A stretch of 64,000 nucleotides of DNA from Thiocapsa rosea (GTDB lineage: Bacteria > Pseudomonadota > Gammaproteobacteria > Chromatiales > Chromatiaceae). The stretch covers positions 5,126,501 to 5,190,500 of the forward strand of contig NZ_RBXL01000001.1 in NCBI RefSeq assembly GCF_003634315.1, given 5' to 3'. Position 1 is the stretch's first letter. Each line of letters opens with the position of its first letter. Below the pieces are notes generated by a model. It was not told the DNA's origin. It ran no database searches and was given only the letters and a program-made list of their open reading frames with translations. A program made the translations under genes and the position numbers. Shown here piece by piece: positions 18,563 to 27,547 of this stretch.

Positions 18563-19075
18563 ATGTCCGTTATCAATAAGACCCTGGTCGGTGAATCGCT
18601 GGTCGGCGAAGGCAACGAAGTCGCGCATATCGACCTCATCATGGGACCGCGCGGCTCCGCGGCCGAAGCGGCCTTCTGCAACGCCCTCGTCAACAACAAG
18701 GACGGCTTCACCAGCCTGCTCGCGGTCGTCGCACCCAACTTGGCTGTCAAGCCGAACACCGTGCTGTTCAACAAGGTGACCATCAAGGGCGCCAAACAGG
18801 CCGTGCAGATGTTCGGTCCGGCCCAGCGCGGTGTCGCCATGGCCGTTGCCGATTGTGTCGAAGACGGTACGATCCCGGCGAGCGAGGCCGACGACACCTT
18901 CATTTGTGTCGGCGTCTTCATCCACTGGGATGCCGAGGACGACACCAAGATCCAGGACTACAACTACCAGGCCACCAAGGAGTCCATCCAGCGCGCGGTG
19001 GCGGGCGAGCCCACGGCGAAGGACGTCGTGGCCCGCAAGGGGAGCGAAGCCCACCCGTTCGCAGCCCACGTGTGA
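18563..19075 (+). CDS. fae: Fae, formaldehyde-activating enzyme
   Basis: A 170-residue Fae, essentially textbook: [17 protein letters not shown] carries the catalytic His region, followed by [30 protein letters not shown] and [11 protein letters not shown]. It condenses formaldehyde with H4MPT to methylene-H4MPT, the entry point of the pathway and the likely sink for formaldehyde from MtoX. AAGGAG lies 9 bases before the ATG. A strong hairpin directly follows the stop. Confidence 0.97.
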   Translation: MSVINKTLVGESLVGEGNEVAHIDLIMGPRGSAAEAAFCNALVNNKDGFTSLLAVVAPNLAVKPNTVLFNKVTIKGAKQAVQMFGPAQRGVAMAVADCVEDGTIPASEADDTFICVGVFIHWDAEDDTKIQDYNYQATKESIQRAVAGEPTAKDVVARKGSEAHPFAAHV

Positions 19076-19077
19076 TG

Positions 19078-19100
19078 CATCGGGGCCGCGGCACCCGATG
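19078..19100 (+). promoter_or_regulatory. Hairpin directly after fae, possible mRNA stabiliser or attenuator
   Basis: A 7-bp perfect stem CATCGGG (19078-19084) with CCCGATG (19094-19100) and a 9-base GC-rich loop starts two bases after the fae stop. No U-run follows. Fae is usually needed in large amounts, so a stem that protects the fae message or damps read-through is plausible. Confidence 0.4.
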
Positions 19101-19172
19101 GTGCCCGGCCCCCGAGGACCCAGGTGTCCGCCACCCGGCGCGCCCGCGCCCGCTCCCCGAGGAGTCTCTTGT

Positions 19173-20396
19173 ATGTCGCTTCCCGATTCTCGTGCGGATC
19201 CGGCACAGTCGTCCCCCCGGCATCCGCCGGAGCCTCTAGGGCTCACGCTCCAGGAGCAGGCAATCCGCCGTCACCTGCCGCTCGAGCTCCTCGTGGACCG
19301 GTCGGCCCTGACTCACCGGGATCGGCTCGGGGACTATCCATCACCCGGCGGATTCCCGTCCGAGGCCGCGCGGGCGGTCCTTCTCGGACTGCGGTGGGCG
19401 GGATTGCTCCGCGAGGATGCCGATTTCGTGTGGATACCGGGCGAGATCCGTCGGCTCGAGCTCTTGCTGTGGGACCTGTCGTCCCTGCAGGACTATGGCT
19501 TTCGATTCCGTCAGGACTATGTCTATGCCGGATCGACCCATCGGGTCGTCGCGCTGAATGGCCTGAAGGCCCCGAAGGCCAACGTGGAGCACTTCCGGTC
19601 GCTCGGTGTCTGTCCGATCGCACCGCCGGATTTCCTGGCGAGTTTGGCGGTTTTCCTCGCGCATGTCGGGGAGTTGCACGCAGGCTATCTCTTCCTGCCG
19701 TTCCAGCGGGCGGATCAGGGGCGCGCGGTCGCCGTGGAGCTCACCCGGCACGGCATCGGCTTTCAGGAGCTGGACGCGGCCGACGAGCCGCAGGGTTTAC
19801 TGCTGCGCAGCGCGACCTTGGCGGACGCTCGCTGCCTGCTCGACCTATTGCGGGATCGGCTGCAACCCATGCCCGGCGCCCTGGAGCGTTTCGAGCAGAC
19901 CACGCCGGAGGTCACCGTCTCCAAAGAGCTGGTCTTCGATGCCGCCCACTTCATCACGGATCATCCCGCCAAGTGCTCCAATTTGCACGGCGGCCGCTAC
20001 CGCCTCCATGTGAAGGTCACCGGACGGATCGACCCGGTCACCGGCTGCGTGGTGGACTACGGATACCTCAAACGCGTGGTCTCGCGCCGCGTCGTCGAGC
20101 GCTTCGACCATCACACACTGAACTACTGTGCGCCGGAGCTGGCCTGGCGTTCCAGCACCGAGCTTCTGTGTGTCTATATCTGGGAGCAGCTCATCGACTA
20201 CCTGCCGGGTTTGGACGAGCTCGAGCTCTACGAAACCCCGCAGTCCTGGTGCCGGTATCGCGGCCCCACTCTGGAGCATCTCCAGCGCCACGGACCCGAC
20301 CCCGTCCTGACCTATTTCCAGCAGGATCTCGGCAGCTCGCCGCTGAGACGACAGATTCAGCCGCTGCCTGTCCGGGACTCCGGGCTTGAACGCTGA
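19173..20396 (+). CDS. Two-domain protein: unknown N-terminal domain plus 6-pyruvoyl-tetrahydropterin synthase (PTPS/QueD) domain
   Basis: A 407-residue protein. Residues about 250-370 are a PTPS/QueD-like domain: FDAAHF (zinc His 259), CSNLHGGRYRLHV with Cys268 and His272, then VVDYGYLKRVV, FDHHTLNY and TELLCVYIWE. Residues 1-245 match nothing I recognise. The family zinc site is His + HGH; here the second His of HGH is Gly274, so a metal ligand appears missing or replaced. GAGGAG 8 bases upstream fixes the ATG at 19173. In this setting the protein probably makes or modifies the pterin moiety of H4MPT. It lies 97 bases after fae and converges with a HisA-like gene. Confidence 0.8.
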   Translation: MSLPDSRADPAQSSPRHPPEPLGLTLQEQAIRRHLPLELLVDRSALTHRDRLGDYPSPGGFPSEAARAVLLGLRWAGLLREDADFVWIPGEIRRLELLLWDLSSLQDYGFRFRQDYVYAGSTHRVVALNGLKAPKANVEHFRSLGVCPIAPPDFLASLAVFLAHVGELHAGYLFLPFQRADQGRAVAVELTRHGIGFQELDAADEPQGLLLRSATLADARCLLDLLRDRLQPMPGALERFEQTTPEVTVSKELVFDAAHFITDHPAKCSNLHGGRYRLHVKVTGRIDPVTGCVVDYGYLKRVVSRRVVERFDHHTLNYCAPELAWRSSTELLCVYIWEQLIDYLPGLDELELYETPQSWCRYRGPTLEHLQRHGPDPVLTYFQQDLGSSPLRRQIQPLPVRDSGLER

Positions 20397-20412
20397 TCCG
20401 AACGCAGGCCGC

Positions 20413-21111
20413 CTACGGGGCTCGGGACGCGCTCAAATCGGCGATGACGGATGGCGGGATCCGGCTCCGATGGAGGGCCGTGGAGAGCAGGACCCCGGCA
20501 AGCCCGAGGTCGCGCAGGCGCAGCAGGTCGCGCGTGTGACGCACACCGCCGGCGGCATAGACGCGATGCGCCGGCGGCATCCGCTGCAACGCCCGGAGCA
20601 ACCCGAAGTCAGGGCCGCTCCCGCTGCCGACGCGATCCAGAGTCATGACAATGACGTCTCGCGGCCAGAGATCGGGTCGGGTATCGAGGCCGACGGGACC
20701 GACCAAGCAACCGCCGCGGAAGTCGAGCGACAGGATCGGCGAGGCGAGTCGCGTACTCAGTGCCTCCCAGTGGGCAAGGTCGACGAGGGATTCACTGCCG
20801 ACCACAGGCCGAGCCAGGCGCTCGAGGCGGTCCAGGACGTTCAAGCCGTTGTCGACCCAAAGAGTCACTCCGGGATGCCTCCGACGCAGGCGCGCAATCG
20901 CCGCAGCATGCCCGCCTTCCCCGTCGATCGCGTCGAGGTCGGCAATGTACAGCGTGCGAAACGGGTAAAGGCCGAGGAGCGCCTCGGCGACGTCCTCGGG
21001 CGCTGCAGAGCGGCACAGCGGTGAACGCAAGGGTGCGTAGTCTCGACGATGTCCCATCCTGGCGGCGACCGCCAGACCGGCCTTGAGGTCGATGACAGGA
21101 ATCAACTCCAT
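20413..21111 (-). CDS. HisA/HisF-like TIM-barrel protein of the H4MPT cluster
   Basis: A 232-residue TIM barrel starting MELIPVIDLKAGLAVAARMG, clearly related to HisA (VIDLKxG) but shorter and divergent in later strands (LWVDNGLNVLD, LSLDFRGG, VYAAGGVRHTRDL). HisA-like genes recur in bacterial H4MPT islands and are presumed to act in cofactor synthesis; no histidine genes are nearby, so I do not call it hisA. It is the only minus-strand gene inside the plus-strand block. Its start codon is only 12 bases from the divergent ATP-grasp start, and its 3' end is 16 bases from the PTPS gene. Confidence 0.75.
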   Translation of the reverse strand: MELIPVIDLKAGLAVAARMGHRRDYAPLRSPLCRSAAPEDVAEALLGLYPFRTLYIADLDAIDGEGGHAAAIARLRRRHPGVTLWVDNGLNVLDRLERLARPVVGSESLVDLAHWEALSTRLASPILSLDFRGGCLVGPVGLDTRPDLWPRDVIVMTLDRVGSGSGPDFGLLRALQRMPPAHRVYAAGGVRHTRDLLRLRDLGLAGVLLSTALHRSRIPPSVIADLSASRAP

Positions 21112-21123
21112 CGCGTGATCGCC

Positions 21124-22125
21124 ATGCGGATCTTCGTCTTCGAATACGTCACCGGCGGAGGTATGCTGGATGCGTGTCCTACATCATCGTTGGCGCGGGA
21201 AGGCGATATGATGTTGCAGGCGCTGCTGGCCGACCTCTGCATGTTGGGCGATGTCGAGTGTCTCGTCACCCGGGATGCTCGTCTGCCCGTCGTCCCCATG
21301 CCGGTCGACTGTCGATTCGTGCGGTCGCAGGCTCGGTTTCCCGACGTCTGGGCCGCCGCACTCGCCGAGTCCGACGCGGTCTGGCCCGTCGCACCCGAGC
21401 ATCGGCGCACGCTCGAGCGGGTCAGCGCAGCGATCCTCGCGGCGGGAAAGGGCCTGCTCAACAGCTCGCCTGCGGCGGTGAATATCGCCGCCAGCAAGCT
21501 GCGGACGGCCCGGCTGCTCGAGTCACAAGGCATTGCCGTGGTCCCGACGTTCGGCCCCGGGGAGGTCATTCCCGATATCAAGGGACGCTGGGTCCTCAAG
21601 CCGGACGACGGAGCCGGGTGCGAAGGCATCCGACTCTATCATGACCGCGACAGCCTATGCCGAGATTGGGACAGCTTGGCGGATTGGCGCAATCAGGTTG
21701 CGCAGCCCTTCATCCACGGCACGTCCGCGAGCCTGAGCTTTCTCGCGAAGGCCGGTGAAGCGACGCTGTTGAGCATCAACCGACAGCGTGTGGCGATCAT
21801 GGATGACCGGCTGGTCCTCTTGGGGTGTGTGGTCAATGGCCTCGGGGCCGGAGACCCCCGTTTCCGCCGCTTGGCCGAGGACGTGGCTGCCGCGCTGCCC
21901 GGGCTCTGGGGCTATGTCGGCCTGGATCTGGTCATCACGCAGGACGGGCTGCCGGTGCTCGAGATCAATCCACGTCTCACCAGCTCCTATGCGGGATTGA
22001 GCGAATCCCTCGGCCTCAACACCGCGGGGCAGGTGCTCGAGCTTTATGTCGGCGGACGCCCTGAAGAGGCAATCGGTGCAGGTCGCGCAGTCGATGTCTG
22101 TTTGGAGTATGCCGGTGCCGCATGA
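21124..22125 (+). CDS. MfnD-like ATP-grasp ligase (methylofuran or H4MPT synthesis)
   Basis: A 333-residue ATP-grasp protein starting MRIFVFEYVTGGGM, with WVLKPDDGAGCEGIRL as the nucleotide loop and LPVLEINPRLTSSYAGLSES at the metal site. The N-terminus and overall pattern resemble MfnD, the tyramine-glutamate ligase of methanofuran synthesis; bacterial methylofuran has tyrosine in place of tyramine and many glutamates, so a tyrosine/glutamate ligase is a good guess. It starts 12 bases from the divergent HisA-like gene with no visible Shine-Dalgarno, and leads into the MfnF-like gene. Confidence 0.75.
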   Translation: MRIFVFEYVTGGGMLDACPTSSLAREGDMMLQALLADLCMLGDVECLVTRDARLPVVPMPVDCRFVRSQARFPDVWAAALAESDAVWPVAPEHRRTLERVSAAILAAGKGLLNSSPAAVNIAASKLRTARLLESQGIAVVPTFGPGEVIPDIKGRWVLKPDDGAGCEGIRLYHDRDSLCRDWDSLADWRNQVAQPFIHGTSASLSFLAKAGEATLLSINRQRVAIMDDRLVLLGCVVNGLGAGDPRFRRLAEDVAAALPGLWGYVGLDLVITQDGLPVLEINPRLTSSYAGLSESLGLNTAGQVLELYVGGRPEEAIGAGRAVDVCLEYAGAA

Positions 22126-23167
22126 GCGTTGGTTGGGCTGGGATCTGGGCGGTGCACACCTGAAGGCCGTTCAGCTCGATGCCCGGGGCAGAGTGGAGGC
22201 GGTGTTGCTGATCCCCTGCCCGCTATGGCAAGGCCTGGACCGCCTGGAGGCCGGTATCGACCGGGTCCTGGAGTGCCTTGCCATCCGCGCGAGGCGGCAC
22301 GCGATCACCATGACCGGCGAGCTGGCCGACCTGTTCGACGGCCGCACCGAGGGGGTCGCGGCCTTGATCGCCTGTATGCAAGGTCGCTTGGCCGGGGAGA
22401 CCATCAAGGTCTATGCCGGCACGGACGGGCTACTCGACCCCGAAGACGCCCTGCGCGCGGCCTCCCGGGTCGCCTCCGCCAACTGGCTCGCGAGCGCATC
22501 CATGGTGGCCGCGCGTCGACCGGCGGGGCTGCTCGTCGATATCGGCAGTACGACCACCGACCTGATCCCCATCAAGGAGGGTCGCGTCGTCGCACGCGGA
22601 TACTCCGACAGCGAACGCCTCGCCCACGGCGAATTGATCTACAGCGGCGTCGCGCGCACGCCCCTGATGGCCCTGGCGCGGCGCGCACCATTCGGCGGGC
22701 AATGGATTCCGTTGATGGCCGAGCATTTCGCCACCACCGCCGATGTCTACCGACTCACGGGAGACCTGCCCGAGCATGCCGATCTCCTGCCCAGCGCGGA
22801 CGGTCGCGAGAAGAGCCGGAAGGCCAGTGCGGCGCGTTTGGCCCGCATGTTGGGACTGGATGCCGCGCAAGCGGATCCGGCGACCTGGCGCGGACTCGCC
22901 GCTCATTTCGGGGAGCGGCAGCTGCGCATCCTGGCGGATACCTGCGAATGCCTGTTGTCCCGAGGCGACCTCGCCGAGGATGACCCCATCGTCGGGTGCG
23001 GCGTCGGGCGTTTCCTCGTGCGCAAGCTGGCGAAACGCTTGAATCGCCCTTACGTCGATTTCCGCGGGTTGCTCGAAACCACGACCGAGAGCGCAAGCCC
23101 GGATGTCGCCGATTGTGCCCCTGCAGCCGCCGTGGCCTTCCTGGCGGCGGAGATGGACGCCCGATGA
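22109..23167 (+). CDS. MfnF-like hydantoinase/oxoprolinase-fold protein
   Basis: A 352-residue ASKHA/hydantoinase-A-like protein: LGWDLGGAHLKAVQLD is the first phosphate loop, VDIGSTTTDLIPI the second, and VGCGVGRFLVRKLAKRL the third. Archaeal MfnF joins the furan and tyramine halves of methanofuran, and homologues lie in bacterial H4MPT islands. With MfnB, MfnD-like and MfnE-like genes in this window, a role in methylofuran assembly is well supported by context. The start is uncertain: ATGs at 22046, 22094 and 22109 are all in frame; I use 22109 because the conserved domain begins ten residues later. It ends with an ATGA overlap with pabB. Confidence 0.78.
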   Translation: MPVPHERWLGWDLGGAHLKAVQLDARGRVEAVLLIPCPLWQGLDRLEAGIDRVLECLAIRARRHAITMTGELADLFDGRTEGVAALIACMQGRLAGETIKVYAGTDGLLDPEDALRAASRVASANWLASASMVAARRPAGLLVDIGSTTTDLIPIKEGRVVARGYSDSERLAHGELIYSGVARTPLMALARRAPFGGQWIPLMAEHFATTADVYRLTGDLPEHADLLPSADGREKSRKASAARLARMLGLDAAQADPATWRGLAAHFGERQLRILADTCECLLSRGDLAEDDPIVGCGVGRFLVRKLAKRLNRPYVDFRGLLETTTESASPDVADCAPAAAVAFLAAEMDAR

Positions 23168-24552
23168 CCACCCCCTTGATCCGCGACGTTCCCTACCGCC
23201 CCGACAGCAGCGTCCTGTTCGAGGCCTTGGCGAGCCGCGCCTGGCCCGTCTTCCTCGATAGCGGGCGGCCGACGTGCACGCAAGGGCGCTATGACATCTT
23301 GACCGCCGAGCCGAACGCGACGCTGGTCACCCGCGGACTCAGGACCGAGCTGCGCGATGCGCACGGGATGCGTGCCTCCCTGGCGGACCCCTTCGCCCTT
23401 CTGGGCGAGACCCTCGGTGCGCGTCGACCCCGCATCCCGGGCATGCCGTTCCGCGGGGGGGCGATCGGCTACTTCGCCTATGATCTCGCCCGTCGTCTGG
23501 AACGCCTCCCCAGCCTCGCGGAGGACGCGGAGGGTATCCCGGACATGGCCGTCGGGATTTATGACTGGGCGCTGGTCGTGGATCATGCGAGGCGACGCTC
23601 CCGGCTGGTGGCGCACGACGAGGCGTGCCTCGACGAGTGGCTCGCACGCTTGGCCCCTGCCCTGTCCGGACGGCGCTCGACGCGCGCGCCGAGCGCCTTT
23701 CGCGTACTTGATCGCGTGCGCTCCAACCTCGGCCACGGGGAGTATCTGACGGCCGTCGCCCGCATCAAACACTACCTGCGCGAGGGCGACTGCTACCAGG
23801 TCAACCTTGCCCAGCGTTTCGCCGTCCCCGCGGAGGGCGACCCCTGGCATGCCTACAAGGGACTACGCATCGCGAATGCCGCTCCCTTCGGGGCCTATCT
23901 TGCGACGCCCGACTGTCACATCCTGTGCTCCTCGCCCGAGCGCTTCCTGAGCGTATGCGGGGACCGGGTGGAGACCAAACCCATCAAAGGGACCCGGCCG
24001 CGCGGGGGCGACCCCGTCGAGGACCGGATGCTCGCGCAGGCCCTGCGCAACAGCGTCAAGGACCGCGCCGAGAACCTGATGATCGTCGACCTCCTGCGCA
24101 ACGACCTCGGCAAGGTCTGCGCTATCGGCAGCGTGCATGTCCCGACACTCTTCGCGATCGAGAGCTACGCACGCGTCCATCACCTGGTCAGCACGGTCCG
24201 CGGTCGCCTGGCCAAGGGTCGCACCGCCCTGGACCTGTTGCGGGCCTGTTTCCCCGGCGGCTCCATCACCGGGGCGCCCAAGCTGCGCGCCATGGAGATC
24301 ATCGAGGAGCTCGAGCCACAGCGTCGCGGCGTCTACTGCGGGTCGATCGGCTATCTGGGCTACGACGGCACCATGGACACCAACATCGCCATCCGCACCC
24401 TCGTCCACTCGGCCGGGGTCACGCGCCTTTGGGCCGGTGGCGGCATCGTCGCCGACTCCGACCCCGAAGCCGAGTACCGCGAGACCTACGACAAGGCCGC
24501 GCCCCTGCTGGACCTCCTGGAGCGACTGCGGTTGGACCATGTGGGTAGCTGA
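23164..24552 (+). CDS. pabB: PabB-like aminodeoxychorismate synthase component I
   Basis: A 462-residue chorismate-utilising enzyme. The C-terminal domain has PIKGTRPRG (the Lys forms the covalent intermediate in PabB), DRAENLMIVDLLRNDLGKVC, FPGGSITGAPK and TYDKAAP. The PIKGT Lys points to aminodeoxychorismate and not anthranilate synthesis. It supplies p-aminobenzoate for folate or, here, more likely for beta-RFAP synthase and H4MPT; pabAB genes are known members of methylotroph H4MPT islands. No glutamine amidotransferase or lyase (PabA, PabC) is fused or adjacent. The ATG overlaps the MfnF-like stop. Confidence 0.88.
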   Translation: MTTPLIRDVPYRPDSSVLFEALASRAWPVFLDSGRPTCTQGRYDILTAEPNATLVTRGLRTELRDAHGMRASLADPFALLGETLGARRPRIPGMPFRGGAIGYFAYDLARRLERLPSLAEDAEGIPDMAVGIYDWALVVDHARRRSRLVAHDEACLDEWLARLAPALSGRRSTRAPSAFRVLDRVRSNLGHGEYLTAVARIKHYLREGDCYQVNLAQRFAVPAEGDPWHAYKGLRIANAAPFGAYLATPDCHILCSSPERFLSVCGDRVETKPIKGTRPRGGDPVEDRMLAQALRNSVKDRAENLMIVDLLRNDLGKVCAIGSVHVPTLFAIESYARVHHLVSTVRGRLAKGRTALDLLRACFPGGSITGAPKLRAMEIIEELEPQRRGVYCGSIGYLGYDGTMDTNIAIRTLVHSAGVTRLWAGGGIVADSDPEAEYRETYDKAAPLLDLLERLRLDHVGS

Positions 24553-24588
24553 GCCTTTCGGACCGCTCGGCGCGGCCGGGATCGGCCC

Positions 24589-25200
24589 ATGTGGATAGCC
24601 AAGCTCGGCGGCAGCCTGCTGGCCGGGTCGGAGCCCTTGCGACCCTGGCTCGCCGCACTGTCCGGGCGCCCGGATCTGGTCCTGGTGCCGGGCGGTGGAC
24701 CCTTCGCCGATCAGGTGCGTGCCGCCCAGGTGCGCTGGGGCTTCGACGATGCCACGGCCCACCACTTGGCGCTCCTCGCCATGGAGCAGCACGGTCGGAT
24801 GCTCTGCGCGCTGCAACCCGGTCTCGCACCCGCAGCGACACCCGCGGCGCTGCTCGGCATAGCGTCTTCCGGCACGACTCCGGTGTGGATGCCGGTCGCC
24901 ATGGCCCTGGCCGATCCGACGCTGCCGCGCGACTGGGACCTGACCTCGGATGCGCTTGCCGCCTGGCTCGGCGCCCGACTCGGCGCCGAGGCCCTGCTCC
25001 TGATCAAATCCGCCCCCCTGCCCGGCGGTCGGGTGCCGCTGGAGACCCTGGCCCTGCAGGGACTGGTCGACACACGCCTTCCCGCCTATGCGCGAGCCGC
25101 CGGCGTGCCCGTCTATCTCCTGTCGAGCACGGACCTGGAGGCACTGCCTGGTCTCCTGGCGCACGCAGATCACACCCGCGTAACCGTCGGCCTGTACTGA
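24589..25200 (+). CDS. MfnE-like amino acid kinase-fold protein
   Basis: A 203-residue aspartate/glutamate/uridylate-kinase-fold protein: MWIAKLGGSLL at the N-terminus, VLVPGGGPFADQVR as the glycine-rich loop, DLTSDALAAWLGARLGAEALLLIKS as the substrate region. Archaeal MfnE phosphorylates the furan-methanol phosphate made from the MfnB product; homologues are part of bacterial H4MPT/methylofuran islands. It is the last gene of the plus-strand block, 36 bases after pabB, and converges with the TonB receptor gene 34 bases away. Confidence 0.8.
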   Translation: MWIAKLGGSLLAGSEPLRPWLAALSGRPDLVLVPGGGPFADQVRAAQVRWGFDDATAHHLALLAMEQHGRMLCALQPGLAPAATPAALLGIASSGTTPVWMPVAMALADPTLPRDWDLTSDALAAWLGARLGAEALLLIKSAPLPGGRVPLETLALQGLVDTRLPAYARAAGVPVYLLSSTDLEALPGLLAHADHTRVTVGLY

Positions 25201-25234
25201 GCCGGCGGCATTGCGCGTGTCCGACCGGACGCGA

Positions 25235-27484
25235 TCAGAACATGAGGCTCACCCCGGCGATGATCTGCCGCGACGCGCCGGCGAAGGCACCGTTGACGCG
25301 GCTGACCAGGTAAGTCTCGTCGGTGAGATTGGTGGCGCTGAGGTAGAGGGTCGCGCCGTGCTGCGGAAGCCGGAAGTTGACTGCGGCGTCGAGCGTGGTG
25401 TAGCTCGGGATCAGACCGGACTGACCGTCGGCCGATGCCGCCCTGGAGTTCGCGGCGTCGGTGTACTGCTCGTCGATGTAGGTCACCCCCATCCGTGCGT
25501 CCCAGCCTGCGGCGTGCTCGAAGCCGAGGCCCACCGAGAGCATCTGTCGGGGGGCGTAGGGCAGCCGGTTGCCGCGGGCACCGGCGGCGTCGTTCTCGAA
25601 CTTCGCCGTGAAAAGATTGGTGTAGCTCAGCGTTGCGTACGGATTGTGGATGCCCGACCTCAGTTGCCCGAAATCGACTCTGGCGGCGACCTCGAGCCCC
25701 TGAAACAGGGTCTCGCCCGCATTCGCGTAGGTCTGGGCCAGGCCAAGGGCCTCGCCTTCGACGATTTGGTTGTCGAAGTCCGTCTGAAACAGGGTCGCCT
25801 CCCACTGTAGGCCTGTCAGCGCCGAGCTGCGCGCCCCGATCTCGTAGTTGGTGCTGAGCTCGGGGTCGACGCGTTGAAGCGCGTCGTCGGTTGGGTTCAG
25901 GTTAGCGTCCGGTCGCGGCGGGGCGATGCCGCGATGGATGCCAGCAAAGAGGGTGGTTTGCGGCAGGCCGAAATAGGTCACGCCCAATCCGGGTAGCCAC
26001 TCGGTGTTGTCGATGGTCACCGATTTGCCGTTGTTGATCTCACGATCGGTGCGGGAGAGGACCGCCGTGTTCTTCAGCGAGTAGTCTTCCAGGCGCAGGC
26101 CCGGCGTGATCGACCAGTCGCCTAGGAAGGTCGTGTTCTGGAGATAGGCGGAAAAGGCATCGGTATCGATATCGTTCTGGTCTCGGAAGTAGGTCCCTTC
26201 CGACTCCTCGCGGGATCTCGGGGTCGTGCCGCTGAATCGCTTTCGGCTGATCCGCTCCTCATGCAGCCGCAACCCGGCCACGAGCTCGCCGGGTATGCCG
26301 AAGGCCTGATGGACCATCTCTAGGCGCGGCTCGATCCCGTAGAACTCATACTCGCGGGGGCGCATCTGGTTGCCGCAAAAGGGCGCGAAGATCTCGAAGC
26401 CGTTCGGCACCGTAAAATCGATACCTTCACCGTCGAGACGGCAGGCCGGATTGCGAGGTCCAGTGTCCGGAGCACGGCTGCGCAGGGTTTCGTTCTCGCC
26501 GGCCTCCGCGATTGCATCGAGCTGCCGATAGGAGGCGCGGTCGACCTTCTGGTAGTAGATCTGCGTCGACAACTGCGCGTTCTCGCGAAGCTCGATGCGA
26601 TGGACCAGTTGGGCCGCCCAGCGCTCCAATTCGAACTTGTCGTCCGGGAAGGGGTTGGCGAACGGATCCCGGTCGAAGCGGGCCTGGTCCAAGCCGGCCT
26701 CGCCGATCTTGGAATCCTCTTCGTAATAGCCGACCTTGGCGAGCACCGACTGACGGCTCGAGATCTCCAAGGCCGCCTTCAAGGAGAAGTCGCGCAGCCG
26801 ATGGCGGTGGCTCTCGCGCACACCGTCGCCCTGACGCTGCAGCGCCTCCACCAGCCAGCCGCCCCAGTCGCCGCCGCTGCCGACGCCGGCGCTGATCTGG
26901 TTGAAGCGATTGTTGCCGATCGAGAGGTCGGCCTCGCCGACGAATTCCCGCGGGACGGGTCGAGTCACGAAGTTGATCACACCGCCAACCGTCTGAGGCC
27001 CATGGACGATCTGGCCCGAGCCCTTCATCACCTCGATACGCTCGATGCGTGTCAGCGGGGTGCTGTAATGGGCGCTTGGATCGCTGTAGGGCGCCAATTG
27101 GATCGGCATGCCGTCTTCGAGAAGCAGGGTGCGTACGGTGCGCCGCGGGTCGAGCCCGCGGACACCGATGTTGAGGTTCAAGCCAAAGGCATCCTCGCCG
27201 ACAACATGCACGCCCGGCACCCCTTGCAGCAGCTCGCGGATCGAAAAGGGGCGTTCGGCCTCGATTTGTGCCCGCTCGATCAGGTTGGTAGAGCCCGGCA
27301 CGGCCTCGAGCCGATCGGGCACGGCACTGGTAATGGTCAGGGTCGGCAGGGACGTGACGCCTTCCGAATCACCCTCGTCATCCTGTGCGGCCACATCCAA
27401 AGCGATGCAGACCAGCACGACGGCGAGGGGGAGCCGACGAGGGTCGGGGGTGCACTTGTCGTCGAGGGCGGTCCCGCAGCTCAT
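25235..27484 (-). CDS. TonB-dependent outer-membrane receptor, FecA-like
   Basis: A 749-residue TonB-dependent receptor with signal peptide, TonB box region (TLTITSA near residue 50), plug domain (LIERAQIEAERPFSIRELLQ, GVRGLDPRRT, RIEVMKGSGQIVHGPQTVGGVINF) and a barrel ending in the usual C-terminal Phe (SLMF). The start at 27484 is set by GGAGG 6 bases upstream. The ligand is not known. It lies 63 bases after DUF779 and is probably in one operon with the aldehyde dehydrogenase, so the cargo could be a metal or cofactor for the C1 or alcohol pathway (iron, copper, lanthanide and PQQ all fit the setting). The receptor at 54-56 kb is of a different subgroup. Confidence 0.88.
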   Translation of the reverse strand: MSCGTALDDKCTPDPRRLPLAVVLVCIALDVAAQDDEGDSEGVTSLPTLTITSAVPDRLEAVPGSTNLIERAQIEAERPFSIRELLQGVPGVHVVGEDAFGLNLNIGVRGLDPRRTVRTLLLEDGMPIQLAPYSDPSAHYSTPLTRIERIEVMKGSGQIVHGPQTVGGVINFVTRPVPREFVGEADLSIGNNRFNQISAGVGSGGDWGGWLVEALQRQGDGVRESHRHRLRDFSLKAALEISSRQSVLAKVGYYEEDSKIGEAGLDQARFDRDPFANPFPDDKFELERWAAQLVHRIELRENAQLSTQIYYQKVDRASYRQLDAIAEAGENETLRSRAPDTGPRNPACRLDGEGIDFTVPNGFEIFAPFCGNQMRPREYEFYGIEPRLEMVHQAFGIPGELVAGLRLHEERISRKRFSGTTPRSREESEGTYFRDQNDIDTDAFSAYLQNTTFLGDWSITPGLRLEDYSLKNTAVLSRTDREINNGKSVTIDNTEWLPGLGVTYFGLPQTTLFAGIHRGIAPPRPDANLNPTDDALQRVDPELSTNYEIGARSSALTGLQWEATLFQTDFDNQIVEGEALGLAQTYANAGETLFQGLEVAARVDFGQLRSGIHNPYATLSYTNLFTAKFENDAAGARGNRLPYAPRQMLSVGLGFEHAAGWDARMGVTYIDEQYTDAANSRAASADGQSGLIPSYTTLDAAVNFRLPQHGATLYLSATNLTDETYLVSRVNGAFAGASRQIIAGVSLMF

Positions 27485-27547
27485 GAATATCCTCCAGTGT
27501 CGTCGTCGGATGTGGACCTCGACCGGCACAGAGTCGGTGTGCGCAGA

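Noticed and set aside
20413-21111. Calling this gene hisA
   Set aside because: VIDLKAG is present but later strands diverge, there are no other his genes, and HisA-like genes of unassigned role are typical of H4MPT islands.
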